The position numbers and the translations under genes are program-made. DNA of 8,000 nucleotides from an uncultured Planctomycetaceae bacterium (lineage in GTDB: Bacteria > Planctomycetota > Planctomycetia > Pirellulales > Lacipirellulaceae): NCBI GenBank assembly GCA_937860165.1, contig CALMBE010000805.1, positions 1 through 8,000 of the forward strand, written 5' to 3'. Shown one piece after another: positions 1 through 6,325 of this stretch; the first letter of the stretch is position 1, and the number at the start of each line of letters is the position of its first letter. The notes beneath the pieces are model-generated. The model did no database searches, was not told where the DNA came from, and saw nothing but the letters and a program-made list of their open reading frames with translations.

Positions 1-182
1 CCCTGGGCTGAAAGCTGAAACGCCGTTGGCGTAGTCTACGGAAGTTATTTTTGAGCCCTGCCTTAGTGGTCAATTCCCGAATTATCCTTGACATCGGCGA
101 CCAGAATTGCCGTCGACTCTGATTTGGCGATATGATGCAGATCGGCTCTTTATTTGCTGTTGCAAGGCTTGGATACAAACTC
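1..182. other. Region upstream of cstA; possible tail of a preceding gene
   Basis: No complete gene is visible. In frame 2 a ten-codon stretch (2-31) ends at TAG 32-34, and could be the tail of an upstream plus-strand gene, but it is too short to support. Two small dyads lie here: ACGCC/GGCGT with a three-base loop (20-32), and CGTAG/CTACG around one central base (30-40). They are followed by a T-rich run at 46-53. Together they could be the remains of a terminator for the preceding gene, but stem and T-run are not adjacent, so this is weak. A possible cstA promoter lies further on. Confidence 0.3.
107..136 (+). promoter_or_regulatory. Candidate sigma70-type promoter for cstA
   Basis: TTGCCG at 107-112 (4 of 6 to TTGACA), an 18-base spacer, and TATGAT at 131-136 (5 of 6 to TATAAT). 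Transcription would begin near 143 and leave a leader of about 40 bases before ATG 183, which agrees with choosing that start over the ATG at 132. A perfect TTGACA at 88-93 has no good -10 at 16-18 bases. This is motif matching by eye only. Confidence 0.27.
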
Positions 183-1913
183 ATGAATCTGCTCTACATT
201 GTGTTTCCCGTGGCGGGAATCCTCGCACTGGCCTACGTGACTTACGGCCGACTTTTGTGTCGGCTCTTGAAGCTGGATTCGAGCCAGCCAACGCCCGCTG
301 TTCAGTTGCGTGATGGGCTGGACTTTGAACCGCTCGCTCCCAGTGCGCTACTCCCCCAACATTTTTCGGCCATTGCCGCGGCGGGCCCCATAGTAGGGCC
401 GATCCTGGCTGGGATTACTTTCGGTTGGTTGCCGGCACTCATTTGGATTCTCGTCGGATCGATTCTCATCGGCGGCGTCCACGATCTCACGGCCCTAGTG
501 GCTTCGACCCGCCATCAAGCCCGCTCCATCGCCGAAGTGGTCCGCGAGTACATGTCGCATCGTTCGTATCTGCTTTTTCTCACATTCATCTGGATCGCAC
601 TGGTGTACATCATTGTGGCATTTACCGATGTCACCGCTTCGTCTTTCGTTGGTCCCGCAGTTGCGGAGGCAGGAGATGTTGGGGGTGGCGCTATTGCCAC
701 TTCTTCGATCCTGTATCTAGTATTGACTTTGGCCATGGGGGTCGCGGTCCGCTTCGCCAAGATTTCCCAAAGGCTGGCCTTGGGAATCTTTCTCCCCTTG
801 GTGGTCGGAGCCATTCTGTTCGGCCCCTACTGGCCACTGGATCTCGCCACGATGTCGGGGCTCGACCTCGTGGCCACTCGAAAGGTATGGGACGTTCTAC
901 TCTTGGCGTATTGCCTCGTAGCGGGAATGGTACCGGTTTGGCTCTTGCTCCAACCACGGGGGCAATTGGGAGGATACTTTCTCTACGCCGCCCTAGCCGC
1001 CGGCACGCTGGGACTCGCTTTCGGCGGGGGAACCGTTGAATTTCCCATGTTTCGAGGCTGGGAAATCGCTCGGGCTGACGGTAGCTCCGCTAGCGTGTTT
1101 CCCATGCTGTTCATCACGATCGCCTGCGGGGCCTGTTCGGGATTCCATTCCCTGATTGCCTCGGGAACGACTTCCAAGCAACTCCGCGTCGAGTCCGACG
1201 CCAAGCTCGTCGGCTACGGTGCCATGCTGCTCGAAGCTATGGTTGCTGTAATTTCACTTTCGTGTGTGATGATGTTTGCCCCCGGCTCGCCGCAACTCTC
1301 GGGCGGGCCCAACCAAATTTTTGCCCAAGGCATTGGCAAATTCCTGGAAGTGGTCCATCTCCCCCCGCAAGTTGGCATCGCGTTTGCCCTCATGGCATTT
1401 ACCACCTTTGTCTACGACACGCTCGATGTCTGCACGCGACTAGGTCGCTATATCTTGCAAGAACTTACCGGCTGGCGTGGCAGCGGGGGACGACTCTTGG
1501 GAACCCTCCTCACCGCCGGAGTACCGCTTTGTTTCCTCCTGGGGCACTCCGACCCAAAAATCCCCGTGTGGCGCGTGTTTTGGGACCTATTCGGTGCGAG
1601 CAATCAACTCTTGGCAGCGATTACTTTACTGGGAATCACCGTGTGGCTGTGGAAAACGGAACGGGCGATGTGGGTCTGGATTGTGACCGGCATTCCCACG
1701 GTTTTCATGTACACGATGAGCACTTGGGCGCTCTTTGAAATGACGTTCAACAAGTTCCACATCTCAGGCGGATCGTGGAGTTTGCCAACGGAAGCCGTCC
1801 CCTGGATTGGATTGGTGTTGCTGGCCCTCGCAGCACTCATGTTGATCGAAGCGGTGCTAGTAATCTCGCGATTGGGCAATCCTCCCCGCGCAAGCGCTCG
1901 GGGCTATGCCTGA
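183..1913 (+). CDS. cstA: CstA-family carbon starvation / peptide or pyruvate transporter (short form)
   Basis: A 576-residue inner-membrane protein with roughly fourteen hydrophobic segments. Family hallmarks are plain: HFSAIAAAGPIVGPILAG (60-77), a QPRGQLGGYFL stretch (257-267), FITIACGACSGFHSLIASGT (310-329), GYGAMLLEAMVA (344-355), a YDTLDVCTRLGRYILQ stretch (411-426) and LFGASNQLLAAITL (469-482). Known members (E. coli CstA, about 700 residues, and BtsT) import peptides or pyruvate during carbon limitation; this protein is clearly shorter, as in many non-enteric homologues. The substrate is not evident from sequence. The frame is open from ATG 132, but ATG 183 is preferred because the membrane segment starts right there (MNLLYIVFPVAG), as in the family; no strong Shine-Dalgarno is seen at either. 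The small YbdD/YjiX-like partner often found after cstA is absent: the next gene is convergent. Confidence 0.93.
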   Translation: MNLLYIVFPVAGILALAYVTYGRLLCRLLKLDSSQPTPAVQLRDGLDFEPLAPSALLPQHFSAIAAAGPIVGPILAGITFGWLPALIWILVGSILIGGVHDLTALVASTRHQARSIAEVVREYMSHRSYLLFLTFIWIALVYIIVAFTDVTASSFVGPAVAEAGDVGGGAIATSSILYLVLTLAMGVAVRFAKISQRLALGIFLPLVVGAILFGPYWPLDLATMSGLDLVATRKVWDVLLLAYCLVAGMVPVWLLLQPRGQLGGYFLYAALAAGTLGLAFGGGTVEFPMFRGWEIARADGSSASVFPMLFITIACGACSGFHSLIASGTTSKQLRVESDAKLVGYGAMLLEAMVAVISLSCVMMFAPGSPQLSGGPNQIFAQGIGKFLEVVHLPPQVGIAFALMAFTTFVYDTLDVCTRLGRYILQELTGWRGSGGRLLGTLLTAGVPLCFLLGHSDPKIPVWRVFWDLFGASNQLLAAITLLGITVWLWKTERAMWVWIVTGIPTVFMYTMSTWALFEMTFNKFHISGGSWSLPTEAVPWIGLVLLALAALMLIEAVLVISRLGNPPRASARGYA

Positions 1914-1966
1914 GAAACTACAGATGTGAATTCACCATCCCCCTAACGCAAGCCAAGGATCCCACC

Positions 1967-2317
1967 TCACCACTGTTCCAGAAACGTGCCACACTTGGGA
2001 CACTTAGCGAACCACATCGGCACCGAGTTTCCACACTTGCACTTGATGTGGTGGCGAATGACCGAGGAACCCAACATGCTGCCACCTTCCTCGGCTACAT
2101 GAGCTTCTTCGTCATCGAAAACCGAAGAAGTCAGGCTTCCGCCATGCTCTTCTCGCACGGCACGCATCGCAGCCGTCTTGAGGGCGTCGGAGTTGGTCGC
2201 GTCGGGTACCCGTACAGCCACCTGACCAGGGCAGAAGGGACAGAGACCCTTCTTGCCTGCGTATTTATCTTTGACGCTAAAACTGTGACCGTTGGGACAC
2301 TTAACAGCGATCCCCAT
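1967..2317 (-). CDS. Small double zinc-ribbon protein, hypothetical
   Basis: A 116-residue protein with two separate cysteine clusters. The N-terminal one has C7 and H11 (CPNGH) with C26/C29 (CPFC); the C-terminal one has C93/C95 (CKCG) with C106/C109 (CPKCG). Between them, residues 40-85 are polar and acidic (DDEE at 68-71) and look flexible. No signal peptide or membrane segment is present, so it should be cytoplasmic. CPNGH-type N-terminal ribbons followed by a KYAGKKG-like turn recur in planctomycete proteins of unknown role; zinc binding is inferred. The start ATG 2317 is well supported by AAGGAGA (complement of 2324-2330) seven bases upstream. It lies 316 bases after fliM on the same strand and converges on cstA. 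It could be a protein-protein or nucleic-acid adaptor; no function can be assigned. Confidence 0.83.
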   Translation of the reverse strand: MGIAVKCPNGHSFSVKDKYAGKKGLCPFCPGQVAVRVPDATNSDALKTAAMRAVREEHGGSLTSSVFDDEEAHVAEEGGSMLGSSVIRHHIKCKCGNSVPMWFAKCPKCGTFLEQW

Positions 2318-2523
2318 GCCATGTCTCCTTGCACAAATGCCAAGTGTGAAGACAAACTAGCAGGGCTTCTCGTAAAGTACGCACCTTCCACGCACTCTAG
2401 ACGAGGAACCTGGCGCTCTTCTCCGGTCCAACGTGCATTGCCACTTCGCGCACCGCGGCTTGAGAATCTCGCCCCGCGATAAACTCTACCCCAAGCAGAA
2501 AAGACCTCTCCCTCCCAGTCTTT

Positions 2524-2553
2524 ATTGTTCCAATGTCCACCCCCCCGTGTCAA
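2524..2553 (-). promoter_or_regulatory. Candidate promoter for the zinc-ribbon gene
   Basis: On the minus strand, a perfect TTGACA (complement of 2548-2553), an 18-base spacer and AACAAT (complement of 2524-2529, 4 of 6 to TATAAT). It would give a leader of roughly 200 bases before ATG 2317, which is long. The -35 element sits in the loop of the C6/G6 hairpin. Motif matching by eye only. Confidence 0.25.
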
Positions 2554-2564
2554 TTGCTGGGGGG
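2541..2564. repeat. C6/G6 inverted repeat (hairpin with 12-base loop)
   Basis: CCCCCC at 2541-2546 and GGGGGG at 2559-2564 form a perfect six-base GC-only stem around a 12-base loop holding CAATTG and, on the minus strand, TTGACA. Neither strand has a T-run directly after the stem, so it does not meet the usual pattern for an intrinsic terminator. Confidence 0.5.
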
Positions 2565-2633
2565 CTATAGGCGGGCAACTAGGGCGGGGATTTTTTTCTG
2601 GCACTCCCCTTCCCCTGTCTCAATTCCCCCTTT

Positions 2634-3683
2634 CTAGGCCTGTTTCCTGGCCCCCGAAGGTGCCGTGTTCGATGCCAATTCCAGGTGACGGGATTCTAGT
2701 AACGAGAGGATCTCGATTGCCTTCCGTCCCTTGAATTGCCCTGCCTTGGCGTAGTATTTCGGCCTTCCTTCCACAGAAACCAACAGCGGCAGAGCCACGT
2801 CCTTCTCGGTCGCAATCATGTCACCGACTCGCAGGTTGATCAGATCAGCGGTCGAGATTGTCGTTTCGGCAAGTTCTACGACCACTTCGACCGCTGCATC
2901 GGCGAGGCGATCGCTCATCATCTGGATCGACTCTGGCGATGCTGGCTTCTTGCTATAGCTGACCCAGCTATTGGATGTGAGTTTATGACTAATCCGTTCG
3001 ATAGAATTGTACGGAATGCACAGATTGAGCATCCCGCGAGTCTCGCCCACCGTGAGTTCAAAACTAATCAACACAACCACTTCATTCGCGGGGATAATTT
3101 GCACCAACTGAGGATTGCTTTCGACACGATCCACCGAGAGCTCAAATTTCAGCACGTTCTCCCAAGCATGCTGCATTTCCGCCAAGAAGAGCCCGGTGAT
3201 CCGGGACACCAAACGCAGCTCAATCTCCGTGAGTGGCCTACGCACAGGGGTCGCCGACATGGTTGTCCCGCCTAGTAAGCGGTCGATGATTGGGAACAAA
3301 ATCGACGGATTGATATCGAGAATTATCTGCCCTTCGAGCGGATTGGCATTGATCAGGTTGAAGCATGTGGGGTTCTCCAAGCTGAACACAAATTCGCTAT
3401 AGGTAAGCTGGTCGACGCTCGTAAGTTTCACTTCGACGATGTTGCGAAGCATCGCCGACAGGGCGGCACCAAAGTTTCTGCCGAACCCCTCGTGCATCGT
3501 CTGCAAGGCCCGCATTTGTTCCTTGCCGACTCGCTCGGGGCGCTTGAAGTCGTAGATCGTGATTTTTTCCTTGGGACGCGCCGACAGCGGCAACGTGATT
3601 TGCGCCGCAACCGTTTCAGTTTCGGCTTCCAAAGTACTTAACAGATTCTCGACTTCCGCTTGGCTTAATACGTCACCAGACAT
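2634..3683 (-). CDS. fliM: Flagellar motor switch protein FliM
   Basis: A 349-residue protein with the full FliM layout. The N-terminal LSQAEVENLL (6-15) matches the CheY-P-binding LSQ.EID.LL motif. A CheC-like middle domain (about 45-235) contains a conserved-looking HEGFGRNF stretch (64-71) and DRLLGG (134-139). The C-terminal SpoA domain (about 255-335) pairs with FliN in the C-ring. FliM binds CheY-P and couples the switch to FliG, setting rotation direction. The FliG-contacting GGxG of the middle domain reads GGTT here (138-141), a departure at the fourth position. Start ATG 3683 has GGAG (complement of 3690-3693) six bases upstream. No fliN, fliL or other flagellar gene is adjacent: proA lies upstream and a zinc-ribbon gene downstream, so it is separated from any flagellar operon. 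Length is close to other FliM proteins. Confidence 0.96.
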   Translation of the reverse strand: MSGDVLSQAEVENLLSTLEAETETVAAQITLPLSARPKEKITIYDFKRPERVGKEQMRALQTMHEGFGRNFGAALSAMLRNIVEVKLTSVDQLTYSEFVFSLENPTCFNLINANPLEGQIILDINPSILFPIIDRLLGGTTMSATPVRRPLTEIELRLVSRITGLFLAEMQHAWENVLKFELSVDRVESNPQLVQIIPANEVVVLISFELTVGETRGMLNLCIPYNSIERISHKLTSNSWVSYSKKPASPESIQMMSDRLADAAVEVVVELAETTISTADLINLRVGDMIATEKDVALPLLVSVEGRPKYYAKAGQFKGRKAIEILSLLESRHLELASNTAPSGARKQA

Positions 3684-3689
3684 CTCGCA

Positions 3690-3693
3690 CTCC
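3690..3693 (-). promoter_or_regulatory. Ribosome binding site of fliM
   Basis: GGAG on the minus strand, six bases before ATG 3683; it fixes the FliM start so that the CheY-binding motif begins at residue 6. Confidence 0.6.
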
Positions 3694-3798
3694 GTTGCGA
3701 AGACTTAGTTTTGAACGCTGAATTGTCAAACCCAGCAAGAGCCACTCTCACTTCTCAAAAGTAGCATGGTCCCCTGGGCCGTGCGACTTCACCGATAA

Positions 3799-5088
3799 CT
3801 ATTTTCTCGTTTGGCCCGCGCCAAATACCGTGTACTTATAACTGGTCAACTCCTCGATTCCGCAAGGTCCGCGGGCGTGGAATTTGTCGGTACTGATGCC
3901 AATTTCAGCACCCAATCCGAATTCGCCCCCATCGTTGAATCGTGTGCTTGCATTGACCATCACGGCAGCACTATCGACCTCCGCTACAAACTTTTGTGCA
4001 GCCAACAAATTGTGCGTCACAATCGCGTCCGTGTGTCCCGAACCATAGCGGGTGATATGGACGATCGCATCTTCGACCGATGGCACGACGCTTACCGAAA
4101 TGATCGGACCTAGGAACTCGGTGGCAAAATCTTCTTCAGTCGCGGGAACGGCACGGGGAATCAATTCACAAGTCCGTTCACACCCTCGAATTTCGATACC
4201 GTGCGATTCCAACATGTTGCCTGCCAGTGGCAAGAATTCATTGGCAATGTCGACATGCACCAGGAGCGACTCGGTGGCGTTACACACTCCCAGCCGCTGA
4301 CACTTGGAATTCTCCAGAATCGCCAGGGCCATACGCAAATCCGCCGATTCGTCGACGTACACATGACAATTGCCGTTGAAATGTTTGATCACTGGCATCT
4401 CGGCTTCGGCAGTCACCCGCCGAATCAAGCTCTCGCCGCCGCGGGGGATGGCCACATCGATGTATTGCGGCATTTGCAGAAAGTAACCAACCGCCTCGCG
4501 GTCGATCGTTTCCACTAACTGCACCGCATCGCAGGGTACACCCGATTCCCGGGCAGCCGCGTGCAATTGATCCACGATGGCCTGACTGGAATGAATTGCT
4601 TCTTTACCACCGCGCAAGATCACCGCATTGCCTGCCTTGACGCAAATTGCGGCAGCATCCGCGGTCACGTTTGGTCGCGATTCATAGATGAAAAACACGA
4701 CCCCCAGAGGGACCCGTACCTTATTGATCACTAAGCCGTTGGGGCGCACGGTCGAGTGGATTACTTGGCCGATCGGCTCACTCAGAGCGGCGATATCCTC
4801 CAGCGCGGCCGCAATGGATTCTATCCGCACCGGGTCTAATCGAAGCCGATCGATTTCGGCATCGGTAAGTCCGTACCCTGGGGCTGCTTCCAGGTCGAGC
4901 CGATTCGCTTGCAGGATCGCTTGCAGGTTTTCTCGCAACAGCTCGGCCGAACGCCGCAACCAGGCCACCTTCACTTCGCCCTTGAGCGAGACCAACACCC
5001 GCGAGGCCGCCTTGGCCTGCAGTGCTAGTTGGGTGCAATACTCGCTCAAATTCTTCACACTCGACTCCACGGATTCGATGACTCTCAT
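3799..5088 (-). CDS. proA: Gamma-glutamyl phosphate reductase (proline biosynthesis)
   Basis: ProA reduces gamma-glutamyl phosphate with NADPH to glutamate semialdehyde, the second step of proline synthesis, in the cytoplasm. The 429 residues align by eye along the whole family: [20 protein letters not shown] (126-145), [14 protein letters not shown] (151-164), IPRGGESLI (214-222), [12 protein letters not shown] (267-278) with catalytic Cys269, the [11 protein letters not shown] motif (378-388), [10 protein letters not shown] (391-400) and [16 protein letters not shown] (404-419). E. coli ProA has 417 residues. ATG 5088 has no clear Shine-Dalgarno; a GTG at 5058 (codon 11) has GGAG six bases before it and would give 419 residues, so the true start may be there. 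The partner gene proB is not in the window. A promoter-like element with an overlapping dyad lies about 75 bases upstream, suggesting separate transcription from folP. Confidence 0.96.
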   Translation of the reverse strand: MRVIESVESSVKNLSEYCTQLALQAKAASRVLVSLKGEVKVAWLRRSAELLRENLQAILQANRLDLEAAPGYGLTDAEIDRLRLDPVRIESIAAALEDIAALSEPIGQVIHSTVRPNGLVINKVRVPLGVVFFIYESRPNVTADAAAICVKAGNAVILRGGKEAIHSSQAIVDQLHAAARESGVPCDAVQLVETIDREAVGYFLQMPQYIDVAIPRGGESLIRRVTAEAEMPVIKHFNGNCHVYVDESADLRMALAILENSKCQRLGVCNATESLLVHVDIANEFLPLAGNMLESHGIEIRGCERTCELIPRAVPATEEDFATEFLGPIISVSVVPSVEDAIVHITRYGSGHTDAIVTHNLLAAQKFVAEVDSAAVMVNASTRFNDGGEFGLGAEIGISTDKFHARGPCGIEELTSYKYTVFGAGQTRK

Positions 5089-5164
5089 GATTAGCAGGAC
5101 AACGCGGATCTAAGACTGTTCGCAAGAAGAGCCAGGGCGATCGAAGGATCTTAATTCAGGCGCA

Positions 5165-5193
5165 AGTATCGTTGACCACTACAATTAGGTCAA
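5165..5193 (-). promoter_or_regulatory. Candidate sigma70-type promoter for proA
   Basis: On the minus strand, TTGACC (complement of 5188-5193, 5 of 6 to TTGACA), a 17-base spacer, and GATACT (complement of 5165-5170, 4 of 6 to TATAAT). Transcription would start near 5158, with a leader of about 70 bases to ATG 5088. It coincides with a perfect dyad covering both boxes and the spacer. Confidence 0.4.
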
Positions 5194-5195
5194 CG
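5170..5195. repeat. Perfect 8-base inverted repeat over the proA promoter; possible operator
   Basis: CGTTGACC at 5170-5177 and GGTCAACG at 5188-5195, exact reverse complements around a 10-base AT-rich centre. The size (26 bases) suits a dimeric helix-turn-helix regulator. It could also form an RNA hairpin, but no T-run follows on either strand, so a terminator is less likely. Confidence 0.55.
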
Positions 5196-5305
5196 TCGTT
5201 GAATCCGGATGGGGTAGACTTCTGGCATACTTTTGGGTCAGGGCTGGAGCAAAATGTTGTTGGCTGGAAGCCTACTCCTCGGATCGGAAAAAGTGCTAGC
5301 TCGGA

Positions 5306-6196
5306 CTAACTGACATCGATTCCACCCGTAGCCTCGAAAGCCAACAAAGCCTCGCGCACGACCTGTACATCGTGGATTCGCACTATTTGAACCCCCTGGC
5401 GAGCCAGCGAGAGTGCCGCCCCCGCTGTAGCAACCGCCCGATCTGCCGTGGAATCCCCGAGCAGTTTACCCAGGAATCCCTTGCGAGAATGCCCCACTAC
5501 CAGGGGGCATCCTAATGAATGGAACTGCCAGCAGTTTGCCATCAAAGTCAAATTATGCTGGTAAGTTTTGCCAAACCCAATTCCCGGGTCCAGGCAAATG
5601 CAAGCACCAACAATTCCAGCTTCGACCAAGTCCTTCAAACGGTCACCAAGAAATTGCTCGATGTCCCGGACCACATCGCCGTAGGTAGGATTGTCCTGCA
5701 TGGTTTGGGGGGTGCCTTGCATGTGCATGACACAAACTCCCGCTCCTGTTTCGTGCAGCAGGTTGAGCATACCTGGGTCGCCGTTCAGGGCCGTAATGTC
5801 GTTGACAATTTCCGCACCAGCGGCGAGTGCTGTCTGGGCCACGATTGCCTTGCTGGTGTCAATCGATACCGGCACCTTGGTGGCAGCCACTACCCCTTCG
5901 ATCACTGGGAGTACGCGGCGTAACTCTTCGGATGCCGAGACCGGCTCGGAATTTGGACGCGCGCTTTCTCCCCCAATATCCAAGATGTCGGCCCCATCGG
6001 CCACGAGTTGCAGGGCCTGGGCGATAGCCGCTTGCGGATCGAGAAATCGTCCACCATCGGAAAAACTGTCGGGGGTCACGTTGACGATCCCCATCAAGAG
6101 CGGAATTCGATCAAAAGTCAACTCCCTAGTCTTGAGTTGCCAGCGCACGGCTCGCCGAGGAAATCTCTGCTGGTGGTTAGAGTCGCGTAGTTCCAT
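5306..6196 (-). CDS. folP: Dihydropteroate synthase (folate biosynthesis)
   Basis: FolP joins p-aminobenzoate to dihydropterin pyrophosphate to give dihydropteroate; it is the sulfonamide target. The 296-residue protein has the complete TIM-barrel signature set: MGIVNVTPDSFSDGG (35-49) with Asn39, DIGGESARP (73-81), SIDTS (111-115) with Asp113, VNDITAL (131-137) with Asn132, VMHMQGTPQTMQ (156-167), DPGIGFGKT (203-211) with Asp203, GHSRKGFLG (235-243) with Lys239, and RIHDV (273-277). All substrate-binding residues known from E. coli DHPS are present, so it should be active. The usual GGESTRPG loop reads GGESARPN (Thr to Ala, Gly to Asn). ATG 6196 is the likely start; the nearest purine-rich stretch (GGTGGG) abuts it, so the ribosome binding site is poor. 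About 25 residues precede the usual family start. lptE lies 127 bases upstream. Confidence 0.96.
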   Translation of the reverse strand: MELRDSNHQQRFPRRAVRWQLKTRELTFDRIPLLMGIVNVTPDSFSDGGRFLDPQAAIAQALQLVADGADILDIGGESARPNSEPVSASEELRRVLPVIEGVVAATKVPVSIDTSKAIVAQTALAAGAEIVNDITALNGDPGMLNLLHETGAGVCVMHMQGTPQTMQDNPTYGDVVRDIEQFLGDRLKDLVEAGIVGACICLDPGIGFGKTYQHNLTLMANCWQFHSLGCPLVVGHSRKGFLGKLLGDSTADRAVATAGAALSLARQGVQIVRIHDVQVVREALLAFEATGGIDVS

Positions 6197-6254
6197 CCCA
6201 CCATAATTAGCAGCATTTACACTACCGCGATAGCAGCGTGGGAATTAAGTTTTT

Positions 6255-6282
6255 GTCAGTGGTCAGTGGTGCGTGGTCCGTA
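6255..6282 (+). repeat. Degenerate 7-base tandem repeat (GTCAGTG-like, four units)
   Basis: Units GTCAGTG (6255-6261), GTCAGTG (6262-6268), GTGCGTG (6269-6275) and GTCCGTA (6276-6282) follow one another in the lptE-folP gap. The first two are identical, the last two diverged. The last unit runs into GTCC-GTA-GGAC (6276-6286), a small four-base stem. Confidence 0.55.
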
Positions 6283-6292
6283 GGACGTTGAA

Positions 6293-6325
6293 CTTCCTCC
6301 CTCCCTTCCCCCTTCCGCCTTTCCT
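6293..6325. repeat. Polypyrimidine/polypurine tract at the 3' end of lptE
   Basis: Thirty-three plus-strand bases with only one purine (G6317), running into the lptE stop codon (6324-6326). On the minus, sense strand it gives closely spaced runs of G (G5, G3, G3 and several G2) separated by one or two A, and could form a G-quadruplex or triplex structure. Confidence 0.55.

Larger units (their letters stand above)
2318..2633. other. 316-base intergenic region between fliM and the zinc-ribbon gene
   Basis: No convincing gene; the open frames crossing it on both strands lack family features. It holds the zinc-ribbon gene's ribosome binding site (2324-2330), pyrimidine-rich stretches on the plus strand (about 2505-2519 and 2600-2633, hence G-runs in the fliM transcript), a GC-only hairpin (2541-2564), a T7 run at 2591-2597 and a minus-strand promoter-like pair (2524-2553). 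No stem directly followed by a T-run in the minus-strand sense was found, so no intrinsic terminator for fliM is called. Confidence 0.5.
5089..5305. other. 217-base gap between folP and proA
   Basis: No gene is seen. It holds the candidate proA promoter and dyad (5165-5195). No hairpin plus T-run that would end the folP transcript was found. Confidence 0.45.

Noticed and set aside
88..93. Perfect TTGACA upstream of cstA as its -35 box
   Set aside because: The hexamer at the proper 17-base distance (111-116) bears no resemblance to a -10 box; the TTGCCG/TATGAT pair fits better.
425..1039. Plus-strand open frame of 204 codons inside cstA
   Set aside because: Out-of-frame shadow of the transporter, rich in His, Arg and Ser as expected from a shifted frame.
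1926..1935. Ten-base palindrome GTGAATTCAC between the convergent genes as a terminator
   Set aside because: It has no loop and no following T-run on either strand; a palindrome this short is expected by chance.
1775..2482. Plus-strand open frame of 235 codons across the cstA end and zinc-ribbon gene
   Set aside because: It overlaps cstA out of frame and runs antisense to a gene with a good ribosome binding site and clear cysteine motifs; its own translation has no recognisable domain.
2131..2604. Minus-strand open frame of 157 codons upstream of and overlapping the zinc-ribbon gene
   Set aside because: It overlaps the better supported gene in another frame, has no domain and shows biased composition typical of non-coding GC-rich DNA.
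3724..3729. Perfect minus-strand TTGACA between proA and fliM as a fliM promoter
   Set aside because: No hexamer with acceptable resemblance to TATAAT lies 15-19 bases downstream; the best (AAGTCT, CTAAGT) match poorly.
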